Below, in pieces: positions 8,020 to 23,583 of a DNA stretch of 37,979 nt. Both the position numbers and the translations under genes were made by a program. How positions within the stretch are numbered: position 1 is the stretch's first letter; each line of letters starts with the position of its first letter. Source of the DNA: Streptomyces griseoaurantiacus (GTDB lineage: Bacteria > Actinomycetota > Actinomycetes > Streptomycetales > Streptomycetaceae); the NCBI GenBank assembly GCA_014656015.1, contig BNBP01000070.1, positions 1 through 37,979 of the forward strand, given 5' to 3'. The notes beneath the pieces are model-generated. The model did no database searches, was not told the origin of the DNA, and was given only the letters and a program-made list of their open reading frames with translations.

Positions 8020-10028
8020 CGGTGGTCCTCGGTGTGAGTGGGGTGGTCAACGGGGAAAACGGGAGGAAGGACGAGTACGGCCAGCGGGGGTGCGCCGGGG
8101 CGGGTCGGCAGGGGGCGGGCGGTCAGGCCGGACTCGGCCTCCACGTCTTTCAGGCCGAAGGGGATCCAGCGGTAGGAGTCGCGCACCTCGCGGACCGGCT
8201 CGGTGGCGCCGTCCTCGTAGACGCGCCAGGTGGAGTGCAGGCGCATCGCGCCCTCGGCCGTGTCGTCGGCGACGTCGCTGTCGTCGAGTGCTCCGGCGAA
8301 CGACCACTCATAGCGCTGCCGGCCCGCGGTGGCGGTGGCGAGTCTGGTCTCGGGCAGGGTCAACGGCTCGTCGAAGCCCATGAGTTCGACGACTACGAGT
8401 CCGCCGGGGGCGAGCCGCCGGGTCAGCCGGCGCCACAACCGGGCGCGGTTCCCGGCGTCGAGGTGGCCGAGGACTCCGCAGAGCAGGACAGCACCGATCC
8501 GGTCGGGGAGGTCGAGGTCGGGGGCCGCGTCCGCCGTGACCGTGACCCGGGAGCGCAGGTCCGGATCGCTGAACACCCGGCTGGTGAGCACGGCCCGCAT
8601 ACCGACGGCCGGTTCGCAGGCGAGGATCTCCGCGTCCGGCCGGGCCCGGGCGACGGCCTCGGTGACCAGGCCGGTGCCCGCTCCGATGTCGACGACCGGC
8701 CCGCCGGTCAGGTCGGCGTCGGCGAGGAGCGCTGCGATCGCGGGTGCGCTCGCGGTCGCGGTGTGCTCGGCTGCGACGAGGTCGAAGAACTCCGCCGACG
8801 GGGTGTAGGGGGTGGCGGCGCCGGTGTCGTGGCCGGGAGCGGCCTCGCGCCCGGCATCGGAACCGGTGTCGGCGTCGCTGTCGACGTCGGAACCGGTGCC
8901 GGTGCCGGTGCCGGCCTTGGGGGAAGCGTGCGCGGGGGGCTGTCCGCGCGCCGGGAACATGTCGCTGACCGCCAGGGGCCGCGGTGTGCCCGGCCGGACG
9001 ATCTCCGGCGGGCCCAGCCGGGCCGCGAGGTCGGTCCAGATGCGGCACACCGCGAGGTCGTACTGGCCCGTGCGCCACGCGTCCCCGCCCTGCTCGACGG
9101 CGTCACGCAGCCCGTCCAGCGCCCTGCCGACGGCCTCGGGCCACAGGTCGGAGAAGACAGTGCGGAAGGGCACTGTGTCCCCGACGACGGACGTGGTCGC
9201 CAGCCCCAGGCTTCCGGTGCCCGGCCCGTCCAGGACGAAGCGCCGGTCGGCGTCCCGTCCGACGTGCAGACGCGGGCTCCACAGGACGGGCCCGTGGGTG
9301 TCGGCGAGGGTAAGGACGCCGCCCTCGGTGCCGAGGGCGATCCGGTGCCAGTGCAGGGCGTGGTTGTCCCGGTCGGACGGGTCGAGCTGGTGGTGCACCC
9401 GCAGGGTGAGAGGCACGCCCGCGAAGACGCCCTGGAGGGAACGGAAGGGCTGCGGCCCGATGTCGGCGGGCAGCGGCGCCGGGTCCGCGAACCGCCAGGG
9501 CCGCAGGGTGCCCAGTGTCCGCCCGAGGATGTCCACCAGGGGGTGCATCAGGTGGACCGGTGTGGCGGCGTCCACGAAGAGCGGCCGCTGCCGTGCGAGG
9601 AGCCTGCGGGCCGCGTCGGTGAAGGCGCGGACGGGGGCGACGTGCGGGTAGTGGGTGTTGAGGCGGTACCGCACTCCCCGGCGGCGGGCGTACCGGTAGT
9701 TCTCCGTGAGCTCGGTGAGGTGGACGGGGTGTTCCTGGAGGACGTGGATGCCCCGGTCCATGAGCGTCCGGGCCAGGTCGGTGCCCTGCCCGCCCGAGAT
9801 GGACGAACTCACCGCCACACACGCGGCGTCGATGCCGTCCGGGAGGTCGTCGACGTCCGTGTAGTGCGGGACGCCCAGGTGGCGGGCGTACGCACGGGAG
9901 GCCGCCGAGCCCCGGCTGAGGAGGCCGGCGAGCGCGTATCCGGGGCGCCCGCGGGCCGCCTCGGCGTAGAAGCGGCCGAAGTTGGTTCCGCAGACCAGGA
10001 CGCGGAAGGGCGTCGGAGGAGTGTTCAC
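8016..10028 (-). CDS. Thiazolinyl imide reductase fused to a SAM methyltransferase
   Basis: A 670-residue two-domain protein. Residues 1 to about 355 match the Irp3/YbtU thiazolinyl imide reductase family: NADPH-binding VLVCGTNFGRFYAEA at the N-terminus and the family segment LQEHPVHLTEL. These enzymes reduce a carrier-bound thiazoline to thiazolidine. A low-complexity linker rich in Gly, Thr, Ser and Asp (about 358-405) leads to a class I methyltransferase (about 405-670) with motif VVDIGAGTGLVTE. Irp3 is about 365 residues and normally stands alone. No stop or frameshift separates the halves. GTG at 10026-10028 overlaps the preceding stop (GTGA). The methyltransferase half is a paralogue of the gene at 5215-5943. 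Coupling of ring reduction to N-methylation, as in pyochelin, is an attractive inference but not shown. Confidence 0.85.
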   Translation of the reverse strand: MNTPPTPFRVLVCGTNFGRFYAEAARGRPGYALAGLLSRGSAASRAYARHLGVPHYTDVDDLPDGIDAACVAVSSSISGGQGTDLARTLMDRGIHVLQEHPVHLTELTENYRYARRRGVRYRLNTHYPHVAPVRAFTDAARRLLARQRPLFVDAATPVHLMHPLVDILGRTLGTLRPWRFADPAPLPADIGPQPFRSLQGVFAGVPLTLRVHHQLDPSDRDNHALHWHRIALGTEGGVLTLADTHGPVLWSPRLHVGRDADRRFVLDGPGTGSLGLATTSVVGDTVPFRTVFSDLWPEAVGRALDGLRDAVEQGGDAWRTGQYDLAVCRIWTDLAARLGPPEIVRPGTPRPLAVSDMFPARGQPPAHASPKAGTGTGTGSDVDSDADTGSDAGREAAPGHDTGAATPYTPSAEFFDLVAAEHTATASAPAIAALLADADLTGGPVVDIGAGTGLVTEAVARARPDAEILACEPAVGMRAVLTSRVFSDPDLRSRVTVTADAAPDLDLPDRIGAVLLCGVLGHLDAGNRARLWRRLTRRLAPGGLVVVELMGFDEPLTLPETRLATATAGRQRYEWSFAGALDDSDVADDTAEGAMRLHSTWRVYEDGATEPVREVRDSYRWIPFGLKDVEAESGLTARPLPTRPGAPPLAVLVLPPVFPVDHPTHTEDHR
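8857..8916. repeat. Low-complexity repeat encoding the reductase-methyltransferase linker
   Basis: The 12-mer TCGGAACCGGTG occurs at 8857-8868 and again at 8887-8898, and CCGGTG is repeated three times at 8893-8910. On the minus strand this codes the Gly/Thr/Ser/Asp linker between the two domains of the fusion protein. Slippage here is likely to vary linker length between strains without breaking the frame, because the units are multiples of 3 bases. Confidence 0.7.
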
Positions 10029-11172
10029 AGCACACCCTCTTCCACTGGCGCGGCGTCGGCCGCCGTCCCCGTGAGCCGCAGCCCGGCGATCCCGTGGGAG
10101 CGCAGATGCCGCACCACCGCGTCCGGGTCCAGTACGTCGCAGGCGAAGTGCACGCCGGGCGGGACGGCCCCGCGGAGCACGGCGTCCACCGCGAGCGCGC
10201 CCACGGTGGCGGTGAGCCGGTAGCTGCTGGCCGTGCGCAGCGTCAGTCCGGCCGTGGCCGGCCGTCCGGAGGCGGTGCCCGACAGGAGGAAGTCCATGAC
10301 GTAGTAGGGCGTGCGTCCGGCCAGGTCGAGGTCGGCGGCGAGGAGCAGCCGGTCCGCCAGTGCGGCCGGGTCCTCCCCGGCGGCCAGGCTCGCCGGCAGC
10401 CGGCCGAGCAGCGCCCGTACCGCGGGACCGGGGTGGACGTTGTACCAGTCGAGCCGGTCCAGGCCCAGGGCGTGGGCGAGGCGTTCGCTCTCGCCGCTGA
10501 GGTAGGGCTGCAGGGCCACCCGGCCGGGGAAGGCGGCGTGTTCGGTGTCCTCGGCGGTGCGCAGGGCGCGGGGTGCGCGCCGGCCGTCGCGGACGGCGGC
10601 GAGCGCCTCGCCGTAGGCCGCGCCGTCCGCGCCGCCGGAGGTGAGGGAGAGCATGAGGTCGCGGGCGACGGTCGGTGTGCAGGTCTCCAGGCCGCCGCAG
10701 TGCGCGGTCAGCGCGGAGACGGTGTCCAGGCCCTGTCCGGCGAGCCAGCGGGGCAGGAGGCTGGACAGGCCGGGCAGGGCGCCCGCCGACAGCACGACGG
10801 TGCGGCCGTCGCGGGCCGGATCGCCGTCCTTCGACAGGTCCTCGGCGGCCGGGTCGTCCCCGGCCACGTCGACGCAGTGCGCGCCGGCGGTCAGTGCGGC
10901 CGAGGCGACGGTGGCGCGGAGCCGGTAGGTGGGGCCGGCGCAGTTGAGGACGGTGTGGCAGCCCTCGGTGAAGGCGCGCAGGCCCTGCGGTGCGTCGGCG
11001 TCCGCCCAGACGGTCTCGTCGTGGCTGCCGGGTTCCTCCCGGGCCACCGCGCACAGGGCCGACGGGGTCCGTCCGCCGAGGCGGAGCCCGGTGTGGCCGA
11101 GTGCGCGCAGGGCGTGTACGGCGGCCTGGCCGACGGCCCCGGAGGCCCCCAGGACCCCGATCACGGGTGTGC

Positions 11173-11176
<4 letters not shown>
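10025..11176 (-). CDS. Saccharopine dehydrogenase-like NAD(P)-binding oxidoreductase
   Basis: A 383-residue protein with an N-terminal Rossmann fold, GVLGASGAVGQAAVHAL, then a segment VLNCAGPTYRL typical of saccharopine dehydrogenase-like oxidoreductases. The C-terminal half carries the mixed sheet region seen in that superfamily. The natural substrate is unknown. Its position between the terminal NRPS and the imide reductase, with 4-bp overlaps on both sides (ATGA upstream, GTGA downstream), makes a role in tailoring the metallophore very likely. An SCO7684-like gene occupies the same place in coelibactin, as far as I recall. Yersiniabactin and pyochelin do not use such an enzyme, so this step is one of the unexplained parts of the pathway. 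Confidence 0.75.
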
Positions 11177-16703
<5,527 letters not shown>

Positions 16704-16707
<4 letters not shown>

Positions 16708-19700
16708 AGCTCTCCGGTCTCGTAGGCGGCCTCGTGGGCCGCGAGCGTTCGGGTGATGTCCGCGGCGAGCGCGGCGATGGTCGGTGCGGCGAAGAAGCGG
16801 CGGACGGGCACGGTGGCGCCGAGGCGGCGTTCGATCGCCGTGAGCAGGCGCAGCGCGGAGAGGCTGTCGCCGCCGAGGGTGAAGAAGTTGGCGTGGCGGT
16901 CGGGCACGGGTTCCGGCAGGTGCTCCCGCCAGAGCGCGGCGAGGTCCGTCTCGGTGCCGTCGCGCGGGGGTTCGGCGCCGGCGGGGGCGGGGCCGGGGCC
17001 CGCCGTGTCCGTCAGGGCGTTGCGGTCGACCTTGCCGTTGGCGGTGAGCGGCAGAGCGGGCAGCAGCAGGATGCGGGACGGGAGGGCGTAGGCGGGGACG
17101 CGGTCCGCGAGGTGGCCCAGGAGGTCCTCGACGGCCGGGGGTTCGGCGATGTCCAGGGGTACGGCGAAGGCGGCCAGGCGCTTCGCGGTGCGCTCCCCCA
17201 CGGCCACGACGGCGGCCCGGGCGAGGGCGGGGTGGGACTCCAGCGCGGCCTCGATCTCCCCCGCCTCGACACGGTGGCCGGCGATCTTGAGCTGGGTGTC
17301 GAGGCGGCCGAGGAACTCCAGCAGTCCGTCACCGCGGAAGCGGCCCAGGTCGCCCGTCCGGTACCAGCGCCGCCCGTCCCGTACGACGAACTTCTCGGCG
17401 GTGCGGGCGGGGTCGCCCAGATAGCCGCGGGCCAGTCCCGCGCCGCCGATCCACAGTTCGCCCGGGACCCAGTCGGGGCAGTCCCGCCCTGCCGGATCGA
17501 CCACCCGGTAGTGCTGCCCGGTCAGGGGGCGGCCGTAGGGCACGGACGCCCACCGCGGGTCCACCTCGGTGACGGTGAGGGTGTTGGACCAGATGGCGGC
17601 CTCGGTCGCGCCGCCCATGGCGACGAACGCGCAGGGCCGTGCGGTGCGGGCGCGCAGCCGGCCGGGGAGGTCGAGGCCGATCCAGTCGCCGGAGACCAGC
17701 GCGATGCGCAGCCCGCGCAGGCCCTCGGTGCCGGGCGGGCCCTGTTCGTCGGCGTCGAGCAGAAGGTCGAGCAGGGCGGGGACGGTGTTCCAGACGGTGA
17801 CGCCGTACCGCTCCACCAGGCCGGGCCAGCGGGCCGGTTCGCGACGCTGGTCCTCGGCGGGGACGAGGAGGGAGCCGCCCGCGGAGAGCAGGCCGAAGAC
17901 GTCGTACACGGAGAGGTCGAAGTCCAGGGCGGACAGGGCGAGGACCCGGTCGTCCGGGCCGATGCCGTGCCGTGCGTTGATGTCCGCGACCGTGTTCCAG
18001 GCGGCGGCGTGCGGGATCTCGACGCCCTTGGGCTCGCCCGTCGACCCGGAGGTGAAGATCACGTACGCGAGTGCCCCGGGGGACGTCCCGAGCGGCGCAG
18101 GCAGCGGCTCGTGGGCCTGCGTGGCGGAGAAGGGGAGGGCGCGGGGGCCCGTGCCGTGCTGGTCCGGCCATTCCCCGACGACGACGCGGAACCGTGCCGT
18201 GGCGTGGACCCGCGCGAGCCGGGCGGCGGGGTGTTCGAGGCCGAGGGGGACGTAGGCGGCGCCCGCCGCGAGGACGCCGAGGACCGCCGCGATCTGCTCC
18301 GGGCCCTTGGGCAGGGTGACCGCGACCGGGTCGCCCGGCGCCACGCCCGCGTCGACGAGCGCGGCGGCGGTGCGCAGCGCCTGTGCGGCGAGGGTTCCGT
18401 AGCTCGTCTCCTCCCCCGCCGTCGTGACCAGGGCGGTGCGATCGGGGCGGTCGGCCGCGTGGGCGAAGAAGGTTTCGTGCAGCGGGCGCGGATCGGCCGG
18501 CTCCAGGGCGGCCTCCCGTGCGGCGGCGGCACGTCGGGCGCGCTGGGAGGCGGGCAGCGGGTCGGGCAGCGGCGCCTCCCAATCGCCGGTGACGAGGTGC
18601 CGCAGCGAGGCCGCGTAGGCGTCGAACATGGCGTCCAGGACACCGTCGGAGAACAGCTCCTCCACCGCGTCCCAGGTGACGACGAGGTGCCCGGACTCCT
18701 CGGTGACCTGGTTGTCCAGGCAGACCTGCGGGGACTGGGAGATGCCCCAGACCTTCTCGGGGAAGCCGGTGCCCGGTCCGGCCAGCGTGGCGTCGCCCAC
18801 GCCGATGGCGCTGGTGAACACCACGGGCGCGGCGGCGTCCACGGTGCCCGTGCGACGGCCGAACTCCCGCAGCAGCCAGTCGACCGGCACGTCGGCGTGG
18901 TCCAGGTCCGCCGCCTGGCGGCGTTGCAGCGCGAGGGCCGCCGGGAGCCAGGCCGCGCCCTCGCGCCGGTACCCGGCGAGGGAGAGGGTGGTGAAGTCGC
19001 CCAGTACCCGGTGGATGTGGGGGTGCGCGTCGCGCCGGTTGAAGAGGGTGAGCGTGACGGTGACGGCGTCGGTTCCGCTCCAGGCCTCCAGGATTTCCGC
19101 GTACAGGGCCAGCAGCACGGTGGAGGGTGTCAGGCCGTACCGGACCGCGCGCCGTTTCACCACCCGCCAGTCCTCGGCGGGCAGGGTCAGCCGGCGGCGG
19201 GTGAAGACGGGAGCCTCGAGCGTGGCCGGGTCCCGGTCGTGGGGCAGGGCGGGCGGGGGCGGGAGTTCGGCGAGCCGGTCCTGCCAGTGGGCGCGGGCCC
19301 GGCTCGCCGCCCCGGGGTCCGCCGGGAGACCGGTCAGGTAGTCGCGGAAGGTGACGTCGACGGGCGGCAGCCGGTGGTCCGGGTCGGCGTAGAGGGCGTT
19401 CAGCTCGGCGTAGAGGGTGGTCAGGGAGAGGGCGTCGAGGACGAGGTAGTCCAGGCCGATGCCGAGGCGGGTGCGTACCTCGCCGTCGTCGCCGTGGTGG
19501 CGTACGGCTCCGAGGGCGAACAGCGGCCACCGCGCGGGGTCGCGGACCTGCTGGGACAGGCGGGCGCGGAGGCCCGCCAGGGCTTCGGCCTCCTCTCCGG
19601 CGGGCGCGTCCTCCACCGGGACGCTCACCGGCGGGACCTCGGGCAGCACCCGCTGGTGCCCGTCCTCGACGACGGCCCGGAGCATGCCGTGCCGCCGCAC

Positions 19701-22700
19701 GAGGGTGTTCCAGGCGTGCTCCAGCCGGTCCAGGTCGACGCCGGTGCCATCGAACTCGGTGTAGTGCCAGGTGCCGACGCCGCCGAGGGTGAAGCGGGGG
19801 TCGCGGCCGGTGTGATAGGCGGCCTGGACGTCCGTCAGCGGGAAGGGCTCGTGGGCGCGGTCCGGGTCGGGGACGAGGACGGGCGGGGCCGGCTCTCGGT
19901 CGTCGGACGCCCGGGGACGCAGCGTCGCGCAGAAGTCCTGGAGCACGGGGTGGGCGAACAGGTCGGCCACGCGGGCGTCCGGGAAGCCGGCGGCACGCAG
20001 CCGGCCGATCAGTCGGGTCGCGATCAAGGAGTCCCCGCCCAGCAGGAAGAAGCCGCTCTCGCGCCCCACTTCGGCCCCGCCCAGCAGGTCGGCCCACTCG
20101 GCCGCGACGGCGCTCTCCACCGGGCCGGCCGGGGCGGAGGTGCGGGGTGCGGCACGGCCCGCGGCCTCGGTGAGCGTCCGGTGGACCGCCGCCCGGTCGA
20201 GCTTGCCGTTGGCGGTCAGCGGCAGCTCGTCGAGGACGAGGACGCGCTCGGGCACCATGTAGGCGGGCAGCCGCTCCGCCGCCCGGGCACGCACGGCGTC
20301 GGGGCTGGGTGCCGCACCACGGGCCCGCACGGCGTCCGGGCCGGGCTCCCCGTCACGGGCGGGCGCGGTGTCCGGGCCCGGCGCGACACCGCGCGCGGAC
20401 ACGGCCGCGGCCAGGTGCCGCACCGGGGTGTCGAGGACCGTGGCGACCGCGTGCAGCACGGCGGGATCGTCCTCCAGCGCGGACTCGACCTCGCCGAGTT
20501 CGATGCGGTGACCGCCGATCTTCACCTGGTGGTCGGCGCGGCCGAGGAACTCCAGCACGCCGTCGGTCCGGTAGCGCGCCAGGTCGCCGCTGCGGTACCA
20601 GCGCTCGCCGTCGTACTCCACGAAGCGTTCGGCGGTGCGCGTGGGGTCCGCCCGGTAGCCGTTGGCCACGCCGGGGCCACCGATCCACAGCTCCCCGGGG
20701 ACGAGGTCGGGGCAGTCGCGTCCGCGTCCGTCCACGACGCGGGCCCGCATGTTGCGCAGCGGCACCCCGTACGGCACGGACTTCCAGGCCGGATCGGTCT
20801 CGGCCACCTCGAAGACCGTCGAGTGGACGGCCGCCTCCGTCATACCGCCGAGCGCGACGAACCGGCAGCCGGGTACGAGAGCCCGGAGCCTGGCGGGCTG
20901 GTCGAGCCCGACCCAGTCCCCGCCGAGCAGGACCATGCGCAGGGAGTCCCCGAGCCCCGCGCCGTCCCGGACGTCCTCGCCCGCGGCCATCAGCAGGTCG
21001 AGGAGCGCGGGCACGCACTGCAACAGCGTCACACCATGGGTGCGCACCAGTCGGGCCCAGTGGTGGGCGTCGCGGCGGTGCTCCTGCCCGACGGTGACGA
21101 CCTGGCCGCCCAGGGAGAGCGGGGTGAAGATGTCCCAGGTGGCGAGGTCGAAGTCCAGGGCGGAGAGGGCGAGGGTGCGGTCCTGGGGGCCGAGCCCGAG
21201 CTGCTCGGCCATCGCCTCGACGGTGTTGACGACCGCGCGGTGGGACACCTCGACGCCCTTGGGCTGACCCGTCGAGCCGGACGTGAACAGGACGTAGGCG
21301 GGCAGGCCGGGGTCTGGCAGGACGACCGGGACGGGCGCGGCCGTCGACGCGTCCTCGACGAGCAGCACCGGGGCGGCGGCCTCCGCGCAGAGGTGGGCGT
21401 GCGCCCGGTCGGTGAGGACGGCGCAGGCGCCGGCCACGGAGTGGATGCGCGCCCGGCGCGCGGCGGGCTGTTCCACGCCGACGGGGGCGTAGGCCGCGCC
21501 GACCGCCAGGACGCCGAGGACCGCGGTGATCTGGCCGGTGCCCTTGGGCAGGGTCACCGCGACGGTGTCGCCCTCCCGGACCCCGTGGTCGCTCAGCAGC
21601 GCGGCGATCCGCCGTGCCGCTCGGGCGAGTGCGCCGTAGGTGAGCGGGGTGCCGCCGGCGGGGAGGACCGCGGTGCGGTCCGGGTCGGTCTCGGCGCGCG
21701 CGAAGAAGCGGGTGTGCAGGGCGCGTTCCGGCACCGGCGCGGGGGGCAGGGCAGTGACCGCGCGCCGGGCGAGGACGCCGGGGGCGAGGAGGCCGTCCAC
21801 GGGGCGGGACCAGGCGCCGGGGTCCGTCAGGAGGCGGCCGACGAGGCGCCGGTAGGCGTCGAAGGCCGCGTCGGGCACCCCGGCCTCGAACACCCCCTCG
21901 CGTACGTCCCAGTTGAGGAGCAGACCGCCGTCGAGCTCGGTGACCTGGGCGTCCAGGTACACCTGCGGCCCCTGCGAGATGATCCAGGAGGGTCGTCCGA
22001 AGGACTTCTGCACGTCCTGCTCGAAGATCTCGCCCAACCCGATGGCGCTGGTGTAGACGACGGGCGCCAGTACCGGGGCGCCCTCGACGCGGGCGAGGTC
22101 GCGCAGCACTTCGACGCCCCCGTACGCGCCGTGGGAGATGCCCTCCTGGAGGCGTTCCTGGAGTCGGCGGGCCTGCTGATGGAAGGGCAGGGGTGCGCCC
22201 AGGTCCGCGTCGAGCAGCACCGAGCTGCTGAAGTCCCCCACCAGGTGGGCGACTTCGGGGCTGAACGGCTCCCGGTCGAACAGCGGCAGGTTGAGGAGGA
22301 ACCGCCGGGTGTCGCTCCAGGCGGCGACGACCTCGGCGAAGGCCGTGGCGAGGGCCGCGGCGGGGGTGAGTCCGTGCCGGCGGGCGGCCGCGAGCAGTGC
22401 CGCCTTGTCGTCGGGGCCGAGCCAGTGGTGGAGGCGGCGGGAGCGGGTGAGCGCGATGTCGTCGGCGCCGACGGGGGTGAGCGGGTCGACGGTCGTCGGC
22501 AGCCGGGGGGCGCGCGGCAGCCGGTGCAGGCGCTCGCGCCACCAGGCGGCGTGCCGTTCGCGTTCGGCCGCGCGCCGGACGTCGTGCTCCGCGAGGTAGT
22601 GGCGGTAGTCGAGGGTGAGCGCGGGCGGCGGGTCGTCGGGGCTCTCGTAGAAGCGTCGCAGGTCGGAGAGGAGGACACGCAGGCTCAGCGCGTCGCCGGC

Positions 22701-23447
22701 CATCATGTCCAGGCCGATCCGGAGCCGGGTGCGGCCGTCCGGGAGCAGGCACAGGGCGGCGCGGAAGACGTCGCCGGTGGCGAGGTCGGTGCGCGCGTGG
22801 GTGTCGCGTTCACGCAGCGACTCCAGTACGGCGTCGGCCTCTTCGGGCGTGTGGGCGCGCAGGTCGTGGAGGGTCAGGGGCGTGCCCGGCGCGCCGTAGT
22901 GCTGGCGTCCCTCCTCGTCGAAGACGGCCCGCAGCATGCCGTGCCGCCGCACCAGGTGCCGCAGTGCGGTGTCGAGCCGGGCCGGATCGACGTCGTGGCC
23001 GTCGAGTTCGACGTAGAAGTGCGCGTCGACGCCACCGAGTGGCTGCCCGTCCTGGCGTCCGATCCAGTAGGCGTGCTGCATCGTCGCCAGGGGGAAGGGG
23101 CCCGTCTCCGGCGGTGCCGGGGGGGCAGGCCGCGCCCCGGCGGGCCCGGGGCCGCGCGGAGCCCGGGCGAGCAGGGCCGTCCACGCCGTGAGGGTCGGGA
23201 CGCGGGCGAGGTCCTGGAAGGTGACCGTGCTGCCGGCGCGCCGCCAGGTACCCGCCAGAGTCATCAGCAGCAGTGAGTCGAGGCCGAGTTCGAAGAGGTC
23301 GCGGTCGCCGTCCAGATCGCGCGGCGCCATGTCCAGCGCGTGTGCGACCGCCTCGCGCACCGCCGGCGCCGTGAGGGCACGGCTGTCGCGGCTGCCTGGG
23401 TCACCTTCCGTCGCTGTCCGCGCCTTGCCGACTGCTTCATCGCTCAC
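16704..23447 (-). CDS. NRPS, ArCP-Cy-A-PCP-Cy-A-PCP: loading and first two modules
   Basis: A 2247-residue synthetase. The N-terminal aryl carrier has LGLDSL (Ser near 58), target of salicyl loading by the ligase. Cy1 (about 92-515) has DMMAGDALS near 247; A1 has FTSGSTGQPKG near 721; PCP1 LGGDSL near 1139; Cy2 DYLVLDALS near 1332; A2 FTSGSTGEPKG near 1801; PCP2 LGGDSL near 2194. A2 reads as DLYNLSMIWK, a cysteine code. A1 reads as DLWQLGLVHK, unlike cysteine and close to threonine (DFWNIGMVHK). The predicted intermediate is salicyl-(methyl)oxazoline or -thiazoline followed by a thiazoline. I chose the GTG at 23445-23447, with AGGAAGG about 10 bases upstream; a GTG 30 bp earlier lacks a ribosome binding site. 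A low-complexity linker (repeats of GPDAVRARG type) lies between A1 and its A10 core. Confidence 0.95.
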
Positions 23448-23484
23448 TGCTGGGTGCCCTTCCTGGGATGCCGCCACACACGGC

Positions 23485-23510
23485 CTATATAGAAATGATT
23501 ATCATTTCGA
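23485..23510. promoter_or_regulatory. Divergent promoter with Fur/Zur-type palindrome
   Basis: GAAATGATTATCATTTC at 23492-23508 is a palindrome perfect except for its central base. It contains two overlapping 15-mers of the 7-1-7 Fur-family pattern: TAGAAATGATTATCA (23490-23504) and, on the other strand, TCGAAATGATAATCA (23496-23510). On the minus strand a TATATA hexamer (23486-23491) abuts it and would serve as the -10 box for the NRPS operon, about 39 bases before the GTG, so a bound repressor would cover the -35/spacer. It also lies 75 bp upstream of the divergent ligase. Zur control of the coelibactin genes is established in S. coelicolor. No IdeR/DmdR-type iron box was seen here. Confidence 0.85.
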
Positions 23511-23583
23511 TGCGGCACATCGTAGACACACGACGCGGCCCGGCGCCAGAGCCGGAGGCCGGACAGATGAGAGGCGGAGACCC

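Noticed and set aside
23448..23477. GTG at 23477 as the NRPS start
   Set aside because: It has no ribosome binding site and would begin at about the expected transcription start next to the -10 box; the GTG at 23447 has AGGAAGG upstream.
23480..23583. IdeR/DmdR iron box in the NRPS-ligase promoter
   Set aside because: No sequence resembling TTAGGTTAGGCTAACCTAA was seen; the palindrome present is of the Fur/Zur type.
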